64,000 bases of DNA, taken from Symbiotaphrina buchneri (Eukaryota; Ascomycota; Symbiotaphrinales; Symbiotaphrinaceae). Where the stretch lies: the NCBI GenBank assembly GCA_001599915.1, contig BCIG01000013.1:372001-436000 (forward strand), read 5' to 3'. The notes under the pieces are model-generated. The model was not told the origin of the DNA. It ran no database searches and was given only the letters and a program-made list of their open reading frames with translations. The number at the start of each line of letters is the position of its first letter. Position 1 is the stretch's first letter. Of the stretch, positions 46,555 through 58,847 are shown one piece after another. Position numbers and translations under genes: made by a program.

Positions 46555-47339
46555 TCAACCTAACTTGTCCAGCAAGCGCCTTCTTCTCCTGTCCACCAAC
46601 TCTTCTTGAACCTCCTCGGTCGTCGGTAACCTCCACCTCTGACCGTCGCCTACATCGCCTGGGAGCGGCTCCCAATCCTCATCCTTCTTTTCGCCCTGCT
46701 TCAACAGATTCTGGAAAGCTTCTTCCTCTTTCTTCTTTTCGTATGCCAGGAGAGTCCCATCCTCTTCGTCCAGGTTATACCCATAATAGGCGGCGTCGAC
46801 ATTCTTCCGCAGCTCAGCCCGCGTCTCTGATTGCTTGTCAGGCGCTTTTGGTTTCGCCGCCTCGAACATCTCCTTGACACCGGGCAACTCTCTGGCCCTT
46901 CCGAAATATCTGTACCCTTTGCCGGCTCCAACGATCTCATTCCCTTCCTCGTCGTAGACCCGGCCACCCCCGCGCATGTAGTTCGGCCCGCCCAGGTTAC
47001 GTATCTGAATCTCCCACATGTGTTTCTCACGCATCAGCTTGTTGATCTCGTCGTTGAGATCGCGGATCTGATAGTCGCTGAGGACCGGGTCTTGGATCTT
47101 CGACACTTTGCGCGAGATCTCCTTCAACACCTGGCCCCGCCATTTCTCACATGAAGGGATCGAGTTGACCTCAGTGATCATCTTCGGACGCCGCGTGCGT
47201 CCAGCATCTATGATACCCAGGTCGGCCGCTTGTTGCGCTCGAAAGCGGAACAGCATCGACTGCGCCTTTTCGGAATTGCGAGCCTGGGCGCAGGTTAGCA
47301 ATGCGTGCTCTTGCACGGAAGAAAGTGGCGGCTTACCAT
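46555..47339 (-). CDS. ISY1: pre-mRNA splicing factor, NTC component
   Basis: Minus-strand exons 47339-47337 and 47283-46555 give 243 residues. Isy1 belongs to the Prp19-associated complex and stabilises the first catalytic step of splicing. The first coding exon is only the ATG: GTAAGC follows directly, and a 53-nt intron with CTAAC branch site and CCCAG acceptor leads to ARNSEKAQSMLFRFR, the invariant Isy1 N-terminus. No Met is present near the beginning of exon 2, so this joint is needed. Further family motifs are RRPK, EKWRGQVLKEISRKV, DEINKLMREKHMWE and the C-terminal RRRRLLDKLG. Length is as expected for fungi. Confidence 0.95.
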
Positions 47340-47739
47340 GACGATAGGCGGCGGTGACTCTCAAGCTGACGCAGCAGTATATGGGGTAACTGCTTGAGAT
47401 CTACAGAATAGGGTGGTCTCTTGAAGTTCTGGATTCGGCGTTCGTGAAGTACAACGGTGGAGGTTCACCGATTGAGAAGACGCACGGACCACGCGTCAAC
47501 TTTCAAACCCATAATAGACCCTACTCCGTACTTGAGCTCCTTTATGCGATTAACATACAATTAACATGGCACATGGGATCCTTAAAAGTCAGGTTATGAG
47601 TTGCAACGCAGTACGTAGGCCTAGATACAGAGACAATACTCAGATCACCAGATGTGAACGCTGCGGTTGCGCGAACGCTGCGGTTGCGCTGTGAAATGCT
47701 CTCAACGCCCCTGTCTCCTTTCACCAGAGCATGGTAATC
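47340..47739. other. tandem intergenic region
   Basis: 400 bp between the ISY1 start and the VPS34 stop. Contains a 17-bp direct duplication at 47656-47689. Nothing else is seen. Confidence 0.55.
47656..47689. repeat. 17-bp tandem duplication
   Basis: Two adjacent perfect copies of GAACGCTGCGGTTGCGC, 50 bp beyond the VPS34 stop in its 3' flank. No function inferred. Confidence 0.85.
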
Positions 47740-50700
47740 CTACGCCCGCCAATGCTGTACAAGTCCATGCAGGCGATCGATTACAACCGGAAAGATCGCG
47801 TTGACACTGTCCCCTATAAGTGCCTCAAAGTGCCTGATGGCTTCCTCCTCGCTCAACTCCAGATGGAACCGTTCCTTGACCTTGAGAACCGCCTTGTCCG
47901 GCTCCATTTTGATGTCTGGTATATTGGCATCCACCATCAGGCTGAACAGGTTGAGGATCAGATTTGATGATTTTCGTAACGTCGTATAAGCTGTAAAACA
48001 GTATTGCTTGAATGACGCATAGTTAATAGAGTTAGCACCGCCCATTCCTTCTACCATCTCCTTGCACAACTTCATCGCCGGAGCGAACGGTTTTGGATCT
48101 CGCCCAAGAATGAAACCAAAGTCAGCGTGAAAAAAGTGGCCTATCACATCATCATCAGCATGGAATGCACTTTCGACAGGACTTATGAGCCATAGGGGTA
48201 CAAACCATCGGGGGCCAGCAGCAAATTGTCAAGATGACGATCTCCAACTCCCAGGAGGTAAGTAATCACGCAGTAGCCGGCGCAACTCCTGACGTATGTC
48301 TCCATTGTCTCCTTCCTCACACCCAGAGGCTCAGAAGCGTCTGGGTTGTTCGCTTTTAGGTAGGCAAGAATACTGCCACGGTATCTTGCAACGGCAGCAG
48401 CCAGACTCATCGAATCGATGAATTGCACAGCGCCAGCATTGGCGCTCGTAGCCAGAATGCGATAGGGAGTCAACTTCAGATCAAGGTTTTCCTTTTGCAA
48501 CAACCGGTCCATAAGAGTGATAATTTGTATGACCAGCTGGTCCTGTCTCAGATCATCTCCTGTCTTGAATATTATCGGATATTGTCGTCCATCCGCCGTT
48601 TTGAAACGGATCAAAAGCGGAAAGAGGGAGGATTTGAACACGGTAGACTCTTCTGGGTAACAACCCACAACCGATACCGCTGGATCTAGCGGCAGAGGCA
48701 AAGGAGGTTCGATATTTGTCATCTCATTTTTAGGGTCAGAGAGAGCACGTTTCAGCCGCTCAATTTTGTGAGGGCGATCTTCCCGGGAAAATCGGACATC
48801 TTTTGATATTCTTGACAGGATCGTGATTAGTTCCCCTTGACGAAGCAGGGTCTTCCTTCTCTCGACACCATCAGGTTGCTAATCAGGGCAATCACATTAA
48901 CTTAGACACAGCTTTTGACTCATGGTAGATGGATACTTACCCGGAGTAGCTCGGTCATGAAATCATACTCCACTCTGGCAAAGAGTTTGTGCTGCTCTTT
49001 TGGTTGATCAGGGCTTCGATCATCGCATTCAACCATTAGGTACCAATGAAAGAAGTTCCCTAGCATGGGACTCCTGACAGCTCGTGAGATCAAGAACATG
49101 GCCAGCGAGGAGTCCTGAGTCGCGTCCTGGATAGCTTCGGCTGATATCCTCTCAAATTTGAGAGCTTGCACAAGTTGTAAGAGATACAAGAGCAATTCCT
49201 GTTAAAGTAAGCATATTTGCCGCGGCACATTCTCCCCCTCACTGACCTCATCGTCCGCTTTGCGAAGACGATCAACTGCATAGGCACGGACGGTGGGATT
49301 GTCGAAGCTTGGGCCTAGCAGTTCTAACGCATCATCCACATCAATTTCCGTCCACTTCGGTAATAGTTGCACTGCCTGTCTCGCTTCATTCTGCTCATTC
49401 CAGCTCACCGACTTCACGAATTTCGTTAGGGCCTGCGAGTGGTGTTATTACATAGCCTGTCTCCTCTGGAAATCTGAGCATCTGATACGAACCCGTTTAT
49501 TCCTTGTCAAATGATGCCGAAATTTCCATATTAGATCCTTTTCCTCCGCGCTAAGTTCTTGCATCGGCCCGTACTCCATTATCATCTGCGATTTTATTAG
49601 CGGTTTCAGCTTTGCCAGCAGCAATCTAAAACGTACGTTCAATTCATCACGGATTTTCGCATTCGGCTTCAGATCACGGTCCATCAGTCCTGTACGGACA
49701 TTTCTCACCAATCGTCGGTGCTTGTTTTCAACCGGGTTGTCTTTTTGACCAACTTCTGGGTCATAGATCCGAACAATCCTGCCGTTGAATGCTTCAGCAT
49801 GATCTCCAGTACGTCCGCCAACCCCCAGAATCCCCGGGCCTGGTTCTAGTCCTGGAGGTGGCTTCAAGTTGATATTTGAAGACGCAGCAGTATGATAGGG
49901 ATGAGTTGATATCGGAGGCGGAGGGTATTCATAGTCAGTAAATACGATTGGAAAATCAAATCGAGGGAAGTCGATATAAAGTGTGAATCTTTCCTCGTCC
50001 TCCATTTCATTGGATTCGTTAAGCTCTCGTCGTTCACCCGCTGGGCCACCATTGGCAATGCTCGTGGTCTCATCATTCAGCCCAATTTTGGTTGGCCCGT
50101 GGTGTACGCGGCTCTTGGAGGAGCGACCCGAGTGCTGGCCGGTCTTTTCTACGGCACGGAACACCAGCTGATCTAACCAGTCCACCCTCTGTATTTCTCC
50201 CAGCTCATGCTTTTTGAACAACTTCTCCAACCTTTCCATCTCCTCCACTCCATCCCCAACATTATTGGTAGCAAGCTCGGCTCTTGTCGCATTACGCTGC
50301 GAGGTCTTGGAGATGTACGGCGTCCCTGTCGACGATAAAGGATCCGCGCTCTTGTGACGATGGACCAAGCACTTCTGACGCCCCTTTTGAAGAGTGTTGT
50401 CTTCATCAAAGAGTGGAACTGTGGTCCCCCCAAAGGGGATAGAATGCCCGTGAGTTCCAGGCCCTCCGGTCGGTGAGAGATCCCAGATTGTGATGGCGAG
50501 CTGGGCTGATACCGGAAGATCGGCGTAGTTTATTGGAAGAGTAAGCCACTCGTTCCATCTACGAGCTCAGATCAGTCTCCGGCCAGTCTCTAACTCAATA
50601 AAGTCAGCAGGCTAGACTCACGTCCGACTTGACTTGAAAGCCTTGTAAGCTGTCTGCACTGGGACCGTAAGTGGTTTCGAGTCTGCCCATATTTGGACTG

Positions 50701-51033
50701 TCACGTATAGGTCGGAGAAGTTACTGGACGATCTGATTAGGCTCGTGTTGCCGTCGCTACCTTCGCAGCGAGGATCGAGGGCATTACCTCTGGTTGGACC
50801 CGACGTGCCTGAGGTCAGGATGTTTGAGAAGGGTGAAGAAAGGAATCTGTTTTTGCTTCCCTTCCAAGCTCCCACTGCTCGAAATTAGAGCTGACTTTAT
50901 GCAGATGCTGAACAGCAGCTGTAGGGCGGAAATAGGCAGGGCGGGAGGAGAGAGAGAAAGAGAGAGTTACGAACATCCTCACATTCACGGGAATGCGCAG
51001 GGCATCGGAGCCCGCAAAGGTGTAAGGTTCCAT
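47740..51033 (-). CDS. VPS34: phosphatidylinositol 3-kinase
   Basis: Nine minus-strand exons (51033-50975, 50874-50788, 50732-50622, 50558-49637, 49585-49493, 49432-49247, 49198-48941, 48878-48206, 48140-47740) give 929 residues. Vps34 makes PI3P for autophagy and endosomal sorting with Vps15 and Atg6. A C2 domain ([33 protein letters not shown]) is followed by the helical PIK domain ([21 protein letters not shown]). The kinase domain contains [24 protein letters not shown] (catalytic loop) and HADFGFILG (Mg loop), ending LVQHWRA. An upstream in-frame ATG at 51084 exists, but MEPYTF is the family start. The fourth intron (49636-49586) is 51 nt with no in-frame stop. Confidence 0.96.
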
Positions 51034-51635
51034 GGCTGGTGCCCATGTCTCATTATTGATAATGAATGGAGAAGCATTGGGCATTGAGCATTGAGATCAC
51101 CATTATTGTTGATGGCGGGAGTATACGAAGCTATTGTTGCCGGACGGCTCGCAGCTGTCACCTGGGGTCGATAGACGAAACGGGAGAAGGAAGAGAGCGC
51201 TAGGCCGCTTTCGGTCCAAAAGTACCTCCCTCACCCTTGTGACTGGGTGAGATACGAAGTACCCCTGCTTATCTGTCGGTCGCGGTGGCCTGTGCGGCTT
51301 GCCATTCTTTTCCCGTTCTGCGCCTTCCTAGGAGCCTCCTCGTCACTGCCATTCAAGAGCAACTCCTTTCGCTCTTCATCTTCACCACTTCATCCTAACC
51401 GCACTGTCATCATTATTTCCCGCATGATGCATTTCTGAACCTTCTATAGCGCATTATTTGGGTCCAGAATATCGTGGCTGTCAGTTCTACGACCTGGGAA
51501 ACTGGTACCGCAAGGCAAACGCGCCCCGGGGCTCTCAACATCATTGAAACAAACGACGCGCGACTACCCGGAATTGCTGGTCACCCGGTCGCGGCTTCTC
51601 AGGCTTCGCTCCGACCTTGAAGCAGATAGGGCCAA
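51034..51635. other. divergent promoter region
   Basis: 602 bp between the divergent starts of VPS34 and NSE4. CT-rich tracts precede NSE4. No other feature recognised. Confidence 0.55.
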
Positions 51636-53193
51636 ATGGCGCGTCTTGCAAATTCATCGATTATGGAGGATAGCGGCGACGAGATACATAGTGGCGCAGC
51701 AAGTTCCCAACGCCGTTCGCAACACTTCTCACCCTCCCCGGTCGGATCAACATCCTCGGACAAGGAGAATCACGAGAGTTCTACAACTCCACATGCATCG
51801 GCGCGAGGAAAGAGACTGTCAACAGACATGCCACCCCCGGATCATGTTGGCAGCTCGAGCGTGACTACTTCGTTGAGGGCCAACAAGAGACGGAGATTGG
51901 GAGACCGTATCGCGCCAACAGATACCCCAGATGAAGCCGAAGTCGAAGACGAGGAGATAGACACTAAATACTATGATCCTGATCAAGATCCGGAGGAGCG
52001 TAGAGCGGTCAGGAAAGAACTCCGAAACCTCGCTCGGAACCTACACGGTTAGTCGCCAGTTTTGCTCTGAAAAGTTTGAAGCTAAGATGATATAGATAAT
52101 CGTACGGAATACCTTGCCCCAGGCAACAATGGGCTGGTGGATACTGTGATCAAAGCGAATGCTCTAATGACAAATGTCAAGCAGACATCGGACGCTACAA
52201 TAGATTCAAGGCTGTTGGTAGTAACAGGCGACCTGTCGTACAAGAAGACCGTACAGATGACTCTAGGGGACAATGCAGCAGGGATTGACGTTGACGATTT
52301 TGTGTCAAAATGTATTCGATTCATGCGTAGTGGACCGAACCAAGATGACGACGCGACGCCGGGACACAGCACGCAATCGAGACGCCGTCGTGCAGCGGCC
52401 GAATTGGCAGATGAAGATGAAGATGACGAGGCTGGCGAGGCTGGCGATGCCATGAACTGGCAATGGCTTGGCCGTCGCGCCTGCTTCGTCCACAATGCTC
52501 GTCCACCAGTTCCTGGCTTTTTGCTAGGCCCCTTGTCTGTTCAGATGCGAACACGGAAGGAACGAACTAGGAGGACAGCCTTGCAGCGCCGAAACCAAGG
52601 GCCAGAAGTCAGACCAGAGGAGCTCCAGCAAGAAGACCTGGAGAAAGTAGAGAATTCGAATCTGACAAAGCTTTGTGTCAATATCCGTGACAGGCTCTTG
52701 CAAATTCAAAAGGAGCGCTACAATGCCGCGGTTGCGGAGGCAGAGACTGAGACTGAGCTGCTGCCCGAGGCGCTCGAGAAACACGGCGTCGTCGACGAAG
52801 ATGGCGGCATTCCATTTTTCGAATTCGTCGTCAACCCACACTCCTTTGGACAGACCGTTGAGAATCTGTTTTACGTGAGCTTCCTGGTCCGCGATGGAGC
52901 TGTGAAAGTGGGCAAGGATAAGAATAATCTTCCCACACTTTGTATGTTCTTGCTTCCCTGAATTGCTAGATTCATTGTCGCCCGAGATTGCTAACCCTTG
53001 ACCAGCCGCTGCGCGACCTTTGTCTGCAGAAGAGATTAGAGAACAGCGCATCGAACGATACCAAGCCGTATTCAGTCTGGACTGGCCTACCTGGCTAGAC
53101 TTGATTGATGTATTCAACATCAAAGAGCCATTGATACCGGACCGCACGAACTCCGCTGGCACTCAGGTCACTGGTCGTGGCTGGTATGGCTAG
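51636..53193 (+). CDS. NSE4: SMC5-SMC6 complex kleisin subunit
   Basis: Exons 51636-52047, 52096-52941 and 53006-53193 give 481 residues. Nse4 bridges the Smc5/Smc6 heads and binds Nse1 and Nse3 for recombination repair. The N-terminal 110 residues are disordered and Ser-rich with KRRRLGDR. The kleisin N-domain follows (RRAVRKELRNLARNLHDNR, NGLVDTVIKANALMTNVKQT). The middle has an acidic run (ELADEDEDDEAGEAGD) and NWQWLGRRACFVHNARPPVPGFLLGP, a Nse4 signature. The C-terminal winged helix has GGIPFFEFVVNPHSFGQTVENLFYVSFLVRDG and ends REQRIERYQAVFSLDWPTW. Both introns keep frame and give continuous family sequence. Confidence 0.94.
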
Positions 53194-53786
53194 AAAAATT
53201 CTTCTTTTTGGCGAGTAGTCTTCTTTGTGGGTTTCCTTCAAGATGTATTGGGCGGTGGTTGAGCCTCGACTTTCACCAGGTGGTCTCAGGTCGGGAGTGT
53301 TATGGATAGGCTGAATGTTAAGTGCTTTCTCCCAATATACCCAGCTTTCGTTCCCATTCGGCGGTTGTTGTCATCAGATCGGGTTGTCTGTGCATATTTT
53401 GCTGGGGGCTCTGATTCTTTTGTCGATAGAGGGAGCACTTCGGCAGGTTTCATGGATCCATATTGCTGAGGCTAGAGATATACAAGAGGACTATGGAAAC
53501 TGCTGTTCATGGGGTTGCTGTTCAGGGGCGGTTCACGTGCACATTTCATACACCTTGGACCTTTCCAGTAGATAATAGAAAATGCCAGCACCTTCCCGAT
53601 CATACAGACACAAAGTGCCTACTGTGTGACGTTTCAATATGCCTACACAGCGACAGCGCATGTTCAATTAGGACACTGGCACCCTGGCACCTCTACAGAG
53701 CGGTCCATCTGACAAGGACCGAACGCCACCAAATGCAAGTAGTTGAAACGACGCCACATATAAACCCAGCCCTGAATCCTGAGGTG
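53194..53786. other. convergent intergenic region
   Basis: 593 bp holding the 3' flanks of NSE4 and the phosphatase gene. Nothing else is seen. Confidence 0.55.
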
Positions 53787-55031
53787 TCAATGCATTCCCA
53801 CATCCGGATCTAAACCACCGAGCTGCTGCGCCCGTCGTAAAGCTGCATAGTTAGTTCCCGGTACACTGACCAGGGATGTCGATGCTCCAAAGTAACCGGC
53901 CTCGACAATCAGGGCAGAAAGCTTTCCGCCGCTGACGCAGCCCGAGTCGAGCCCCTTCGAGTATTTGCGAATATTAAGCCCGACTTTGGAATCATGCCCA
54001 TAGATGACCGTCGTACGGTCTTTCTTGGTAAGCGAAGACTGGTAGTAGTTCCACAGCTTGGTCCAGTTGACGCCGTCGCGGCCATCACTGGGAACAAGGG
54101 TCTCCAGATCGATCGTTCGCATGTTCATGACATAGAAAGGGTCCTGTTGCTCCAGTCGAAGACCAGGAACAAGGCCGCCATGAACGACCACCACATGGCC
54201 AAGCCCAGGTATCTCGCCAACCTTCAATATGACCGGGCACTGGCTTAAATACTGCACCTGGTCATCCGTAAGATTGCGCGCAACTCCGCGGTCCTTCAGA
54301 TCTCCACGCGCATTATCCTGAACGCTATCTTCCTCTGGTTTTCCGTTGGGGTGGCGAACATGATGAGACTTTAGGTCTTTGTATGCTAGAAGAACCCGAT
54401 CCTCATGGTTCCCACGGACACAGGAGGCTCCTAGCTGCTGTGCCATGTCTACTACGCCACCGGAATCCGGGCCTTTGGCAATCATATCGCCCGTGAATAT
54501 CAGGTGGTCGGTATCCTGAGAAAAGTGGACTTTGTCCAGTAGGCTTGAGACTGGCGCAGGTGAGCCGGAAGAAACGGAGAATGGAATCAGCCAGGCTTAC
54601 GTTCTGCCTTACACCCGTGAACATCCCCAATGAAGATCAATCTCCGGGCTTTGTCCGCCCTATCTCGGCTTTATATGTACAATATCCGAAAAGCCCACAC
54701 GGGCATTGGTCCCAAAACGTCGGCCATCCTGCTCCTGTAACAATCTATCAACGTCGGCGCTAAGGATGCTCTGCTCTTCCCAATGGGGCTTCAACCACGC
54801 CTTGTATGCCAGTAAGAAAATTGCGAGCAGAACGAGATGCACAAAAACATAACGCCGGAGCCGCGGCGCTCTGATCATGGCTGAGACGGCGCCTAGTCTT
54901 CGTCCCCAAGCCCCTATTTGGATATCTTCGGAGTGCGATTGGCCGTACTTGGGGTTATATTTCCATTCGTTCTTGACGTAGTCGATGAGCGGAGCTGTGG
55001 GGAGTGACCGTGGTCTACGTTTGCGATCCAT
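53787..55031 (-). CDS. calcineurin-like metallophosphatase, Ppn2-like (frame uncertain near one joint)
   Basis: Minus strand: 5' part 55031-54601, then an intron 54600-54551 and final exon 54550-53787. An N-terminal cytosolic tail precedes one membrane helix (FVHLVLLAIFLLAYKAWL), so the phosphatase faces the vacuole lumen, as in yeast Ppn2, a zinc-dependent polyphosphatase. Metal motifs are intact: GDVHGC, TGDMIAKGPDS, RGNHEDR, VVHGGLVPG and YGHDSK. Between GTNARVGFSDIV and RRLIFIGDVHG the frame changes. A 52-nt intron 54700-54649 (GTGTGG...AAAG, no good branch site) would restore it at the cost of 17-18 residues; a one-base sequencing or genomic frameshift is the alternative. The total would be about 380 residues with the intron. 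Confidence 0.8.
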
Positions 55032-56768
55032 CCGCGAACGCAAGTCTTCCACTGTCCTTGAAATTGCTTTCTAGAATCAGACCCCTGCTCCGACTCCGTT
55101 GCATCCGTTGTCGCTGAACGGCGCCGGGAAGACGCAGTAATCAGGTGCTCACGTAGTTGCAGCGCGAGATGCGACGTTGCTACCGCTCCGAATACAAGAC
55201 GAATCTGTGAGAAGTAGGTAGCGTCTGTCCTGGAAGTAACTAGTCTGCTCTTAGGAGGAGATAGATGAGACTCGTGGACGACACGAGCTTGTCGTTGACA
55301 GTGGCTCCGGGAGCCAAGCTTTCGCCATGACGGCTGTGCGTCTACTGCCGCGTAATTTGGTTGCTTCAAGCTTTCCGGGGGTACGAGGTAGGTGCGCGAA
55401 GTGCCAACCACCTGCAGGTCCCGCCGGTCCGGCTAGCATGGCGTCTGACTTTGTTGCTATTATTATTATGGTGCGGCTTATGTACCTAAGGTAGGTAAGG
55501 TGTCAAGTATCTTCGTTAGGGACAATCTCATCCACCGGTACTACTTCGTATACCGTAGCAGTCGAGCAGTCGAGCAATCTACGAGCATGCCGAAGGTCCA
55601 GTTCTGCCATTCAAAGCAACAACAATGCATGGGTAAGGTGCTGTGCAGGCCGGAAAACCCACGAACTATAGGGAAGACCGAAAAGCCAGCAACAGCATGC
55701 GTATGAATCATCAGGGGAGCTGCACTACAGAAATTATATTTCAGTGACAAGATGCTTATATACAACCCCCTGACCTTCGTCATCGCAACAAGTCTGTGTA
55801 GGCTCTCAGATTAGCTCTCACGTTCTCATCGATAACCTTGCCATCTTCGCTCTTTTGAAGGAGGGACAAGCAGGTTATCATGCATATTTGGCTTTTGACA
55901 CTTTTATCATCACCGAGCCTAACGCAGCCACTGACATCCTATCTGAACGGGCAGACCGTGCTAAGGGTTTCGAAACAGACAGCAGACGTCAGAAGACCTG
56001 GTGCGACTTAGCATTTGTTAACAGCGGGGTAGCCACAGGGTAACCAACGCGAGTGCTTCTCCGATTGAAAACTACAAACAAATTCCTCTTCGGCAGCTCG
56101 CGTTCCCAATTTCTCGAAAGCTCAGATGAGCTCCTGCACACCTCAGTATCCCGTTCTCTATCTTGAGGAAGACGGTCCAAAACATACTCAATTGGAGAAG
56201 ATGCGCCTCGGATGTCGATTGTCGTCACAGCACTCACCGCCCCTTCGGCCCGCCATCGGCATGCGAAACCGGCTTTGCATCTCGTCCCAAGCAGAGAGTC
56301 GTTCGTAGCTGAGGCATCCAAGGATCGCGCAGAGCCTCCCTAAGATCTCTGTTCACATAGCTCAGTCATTCTTGGGCGGGCTGTGGGCATCGGAACGCGC
56401 ACAACAACCGCGCCTGTCGTGGAAGCTCTTGTGAGGGTCTTCTTCATGGGGAAACTAAACAGCTTTATTATTCCGAAGTTTTTGAATGGCTGTGGGGATG
56501 TAACTGAGCGCGTACCTTTGCTGTTCCACTGGATGCAGCATCAAAAAGAGAGAGTGCAGTAAGGAAGCCCAAGAGGTACTTGGGCGATCCGCGGCAAGTT
56601 CCGAGCAGGAGAGCGAGGAGATACGGGGGAGCTTGTCTTCGGTACGGAGATTTACGCATTTAACATGGCCTTTCAATCCTGACATCGATCTCGATGTGTC
56701 AAATGCCGATGAATGGGAAGATAATATAAGGTCGATCTAAAGGAGGGAGATAGGCAAGCTTTCCACCA
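55032..56768. other. intergenic region with possible unresolved minus-strand gene
   Basis: 1.7 kb. The left part should hold the phosphatase promoter; GGTA motifs lie at 55482-55500. On the minus strand three exon-like pieces occur: a hydrophobic start at about 56659-56516 ending in a GTACGC donor, a segment ending at a GTGAGT near 56238, and a C-terminus SEDGKVIDENVRANLRAY ending in a stop near 55779. I could not join them into one credible protein. No assignment made. Confidence 0.3.
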
Positions 56769-58397
56769 ATGGCCTCCTGGCTATCCCGGACGGCTTCCAC
56801 CCAGAAGGCCCAGCTAGCTATCACAGCCGTGATCTCTGGGGTAGTGGTGGCAGGGACGATAATCGGTTATCAGAGCGTGAGAAGAAAAGTCAGGACACAC
56901 GATCTGAAGGAGTCGATTCCAGATATAGACGAGGAAAATGCTCCGCAGACGGTGGGTTCATGCCCTGCCATGTACCGCCGGTCCGTCCGTCCAGGCTGAT
57001 CGACGAAGTACAGCTTACGGAATATGGCGTTGCTTCCACAGCAGCCGCACCGAACAAAGAAGATGAACGCAGTGCAGCTCTGGCAGAAAGGGCGCAGATG
57101 GGAGATTATGATGAAGGTACGATTGCCCGTTTGTCGAGGACCGTAGGTAATTGCAACTGATACGCGTTCAGATCTGATACTCGAGCAATTGGCTCGAAAC
57201 AGGGTATTTTTGAAAGATGAAGGCCTTGCAAAACTCCGTGCTGCATTTGTGATCGTCGTTGGTTGTGGTGGAGTCGGGTCGCATGCGACAGCAGCTCTCG
57301 CAAGATCTGGCGTGTCCAAGCTCAGACTGATTGATTTTGACCAAGTTACCCTATCATCCCTCAACCGGCACGCTCTTGCTACTCTGGTGGATGTCGGCAC
57401 TCCTAAGGTTCAGTGTATCCGGAAACGCATTGGACAAATTGCCCCTTGGGTACGATTCGACTGCCGCAACGAGCTTTTCAGCGAGAGCTCCGCGGAGCGC
57501 CAATTGGGTCCTTGGGAGGGTCAGAAGCCGGATTATGTTATCGATGCGATCGACAACATCGATAGCAAAGTTGCTCTGCTAAACTATTGCTATAATCACT
57601 CAGTTCCCGTCGTGTCCTCTATGGGTGCAGGAACCAAGTCTGATGTCACACGTATCTTCATTGGAGATATTTCATCAAGCCTGGAAGATCCGTTATCGAG
57701 GGCAACGCGGCGTCGTCTACGAGCGCTGGGGGTCAAAGACGGCATCCCCGTCGTATACTCTACGGAGAAGCCAGGGCCCGGAAAGGCAGAGCTGCTGCCA
57801 TTGCCTGAAGAGGAATTCGCAAAAGGAGGGGTCGGTGAACTGGGTGTTCTTCCGGAGTTTCGTGTGAGAATCCTGCCGGTGCTGGGTACTATGCCTGCTG
57901 TCTTTGGATACGCGGCAGCAAATCATGTAATCCTGGAAATTGCAGATTATCCGCATGAATACATTCCTGCCAAAACTAGGGAGCGAATGTATGAGGGGAT
58001 ACTTGGTACGCTGCATGGACTTGAGGAGAGAATCGCTCGGTATCAAGGGGAAGACGTGATTGGCCTCCGCCTGCCAATTACGAATGAGGACGTTGGGTAC
58101 CTCGTTGATGAAGTGTACAAAGGACGTAGTGTGGTCAGCGGACTACCCACTCGACTGGTCTTAACGCGGTGGAGACCTCCAGAGAAAGGCTCCATGATTG
58201 ATCGCAGGATGGAGGGGCAGAAGCTGGCCAGATTGAAGCTTAGAGATCTGGTTTGCATGACCAAGGAAGAGATGCTCGTCCATGAGAAGCAGGTGCTGAA
58301 TGGGGGCCAGCAACCCGAGCAGGTGTACGATGCGGCAGTGTGCGAGCTGGTGGAGCGACGGATGAAGGAAGAAGCTGAATTTGAGCGTTACAGGTAG
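56769..58397 (+). CDS. E1-like tRNA threonylcarbamoyladenosine dehydratase (TCD1/TCD2 type)
   Basis: Exons 56769-56951, 57014-57116 and 57172-58397 give 503 residues. Tcd enzymes (CsdL/TcdA family) use ATP to cyclise t6A37 of ANN-decoding tRNAs to ct6A, and in yeast sit on the outer mitochondrial membrane. A membrane helix at about 16-34 is followed by Arg-rich VRRKVR. The ThiF/E1 domain has VVGCGGVGSHA, IDFDQVTLSSLNRHA, DAIDNIDSKVAL and SSMGAGTKSDVTRI. The PVVYSTEKPGPGK segment and LPVLGTMPAVFGYAAANHV are family features. The first intron ends at TACAG (57013), 14 nt after a CTGAT branch site, joining APQT to LTEYG. The upstream CAG gives the wrong frame. Confidence 0.93.
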
Positions 58398-58847
58398 AGC
58401 ATATAAGATTGTAGAATACACTGCACGCGGCCCTGCATCTCAACTCCATGCTCGGAAGAATATGTAGCAACATCGGTTCAGCAAGAATGGAGATGAAAGA
58501 ACCTTTTGGACAATGATGATATGATTGCTGGTCACGACATGTGAAATCAAAGCTGGCCGGGTTATTTGAATCCTCCGTGTAAGTGTTTAAGGTATCCACT
58601 ACGTGAGGTACCTGGCGCAAGCGGTCCTGTGACTCCGGCGCATTCAACACCGCCGATGAGTAAACCGCATACGTACATTCCCGTATGCGTGCACAACCAT
58701 TCGTGCGTGACACAACAACACTGCAAGATCTCCAACCAGCCCAGACCGGTGACGTCCTGGCTAACTTTCTTTGTGCTTGCTATTATTACTTGCACCCCAC
58801 CCTGTTATTTCCATCCTCCTACGACTCGCTCAGGACCCCGCCCGAAT
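58398..58847. other. tandem intergenic region
   Basis: 450 bp between the dehydratase stop and the ATG3 start. The frame of ATG3 is open far upstream, but without family sequence, so the upstream part is taken as leader. Nothing else is seen. Confidence 0.55.

Noticed and set aside
51034-51084. In-frame ATG at 51084 as the VPS34 start
   Set aside because: It would add 17 residues not found in the family; the MEPYTF start at 51033 matches known Vps34 N-termini.
54914-55411. 165-codon minus-strand frame overlapping the phosphatase start
   Set aside because: It runs in a different frame from the phosphatase N-terminus, which has a clear membrane helix; no recognisable domain.
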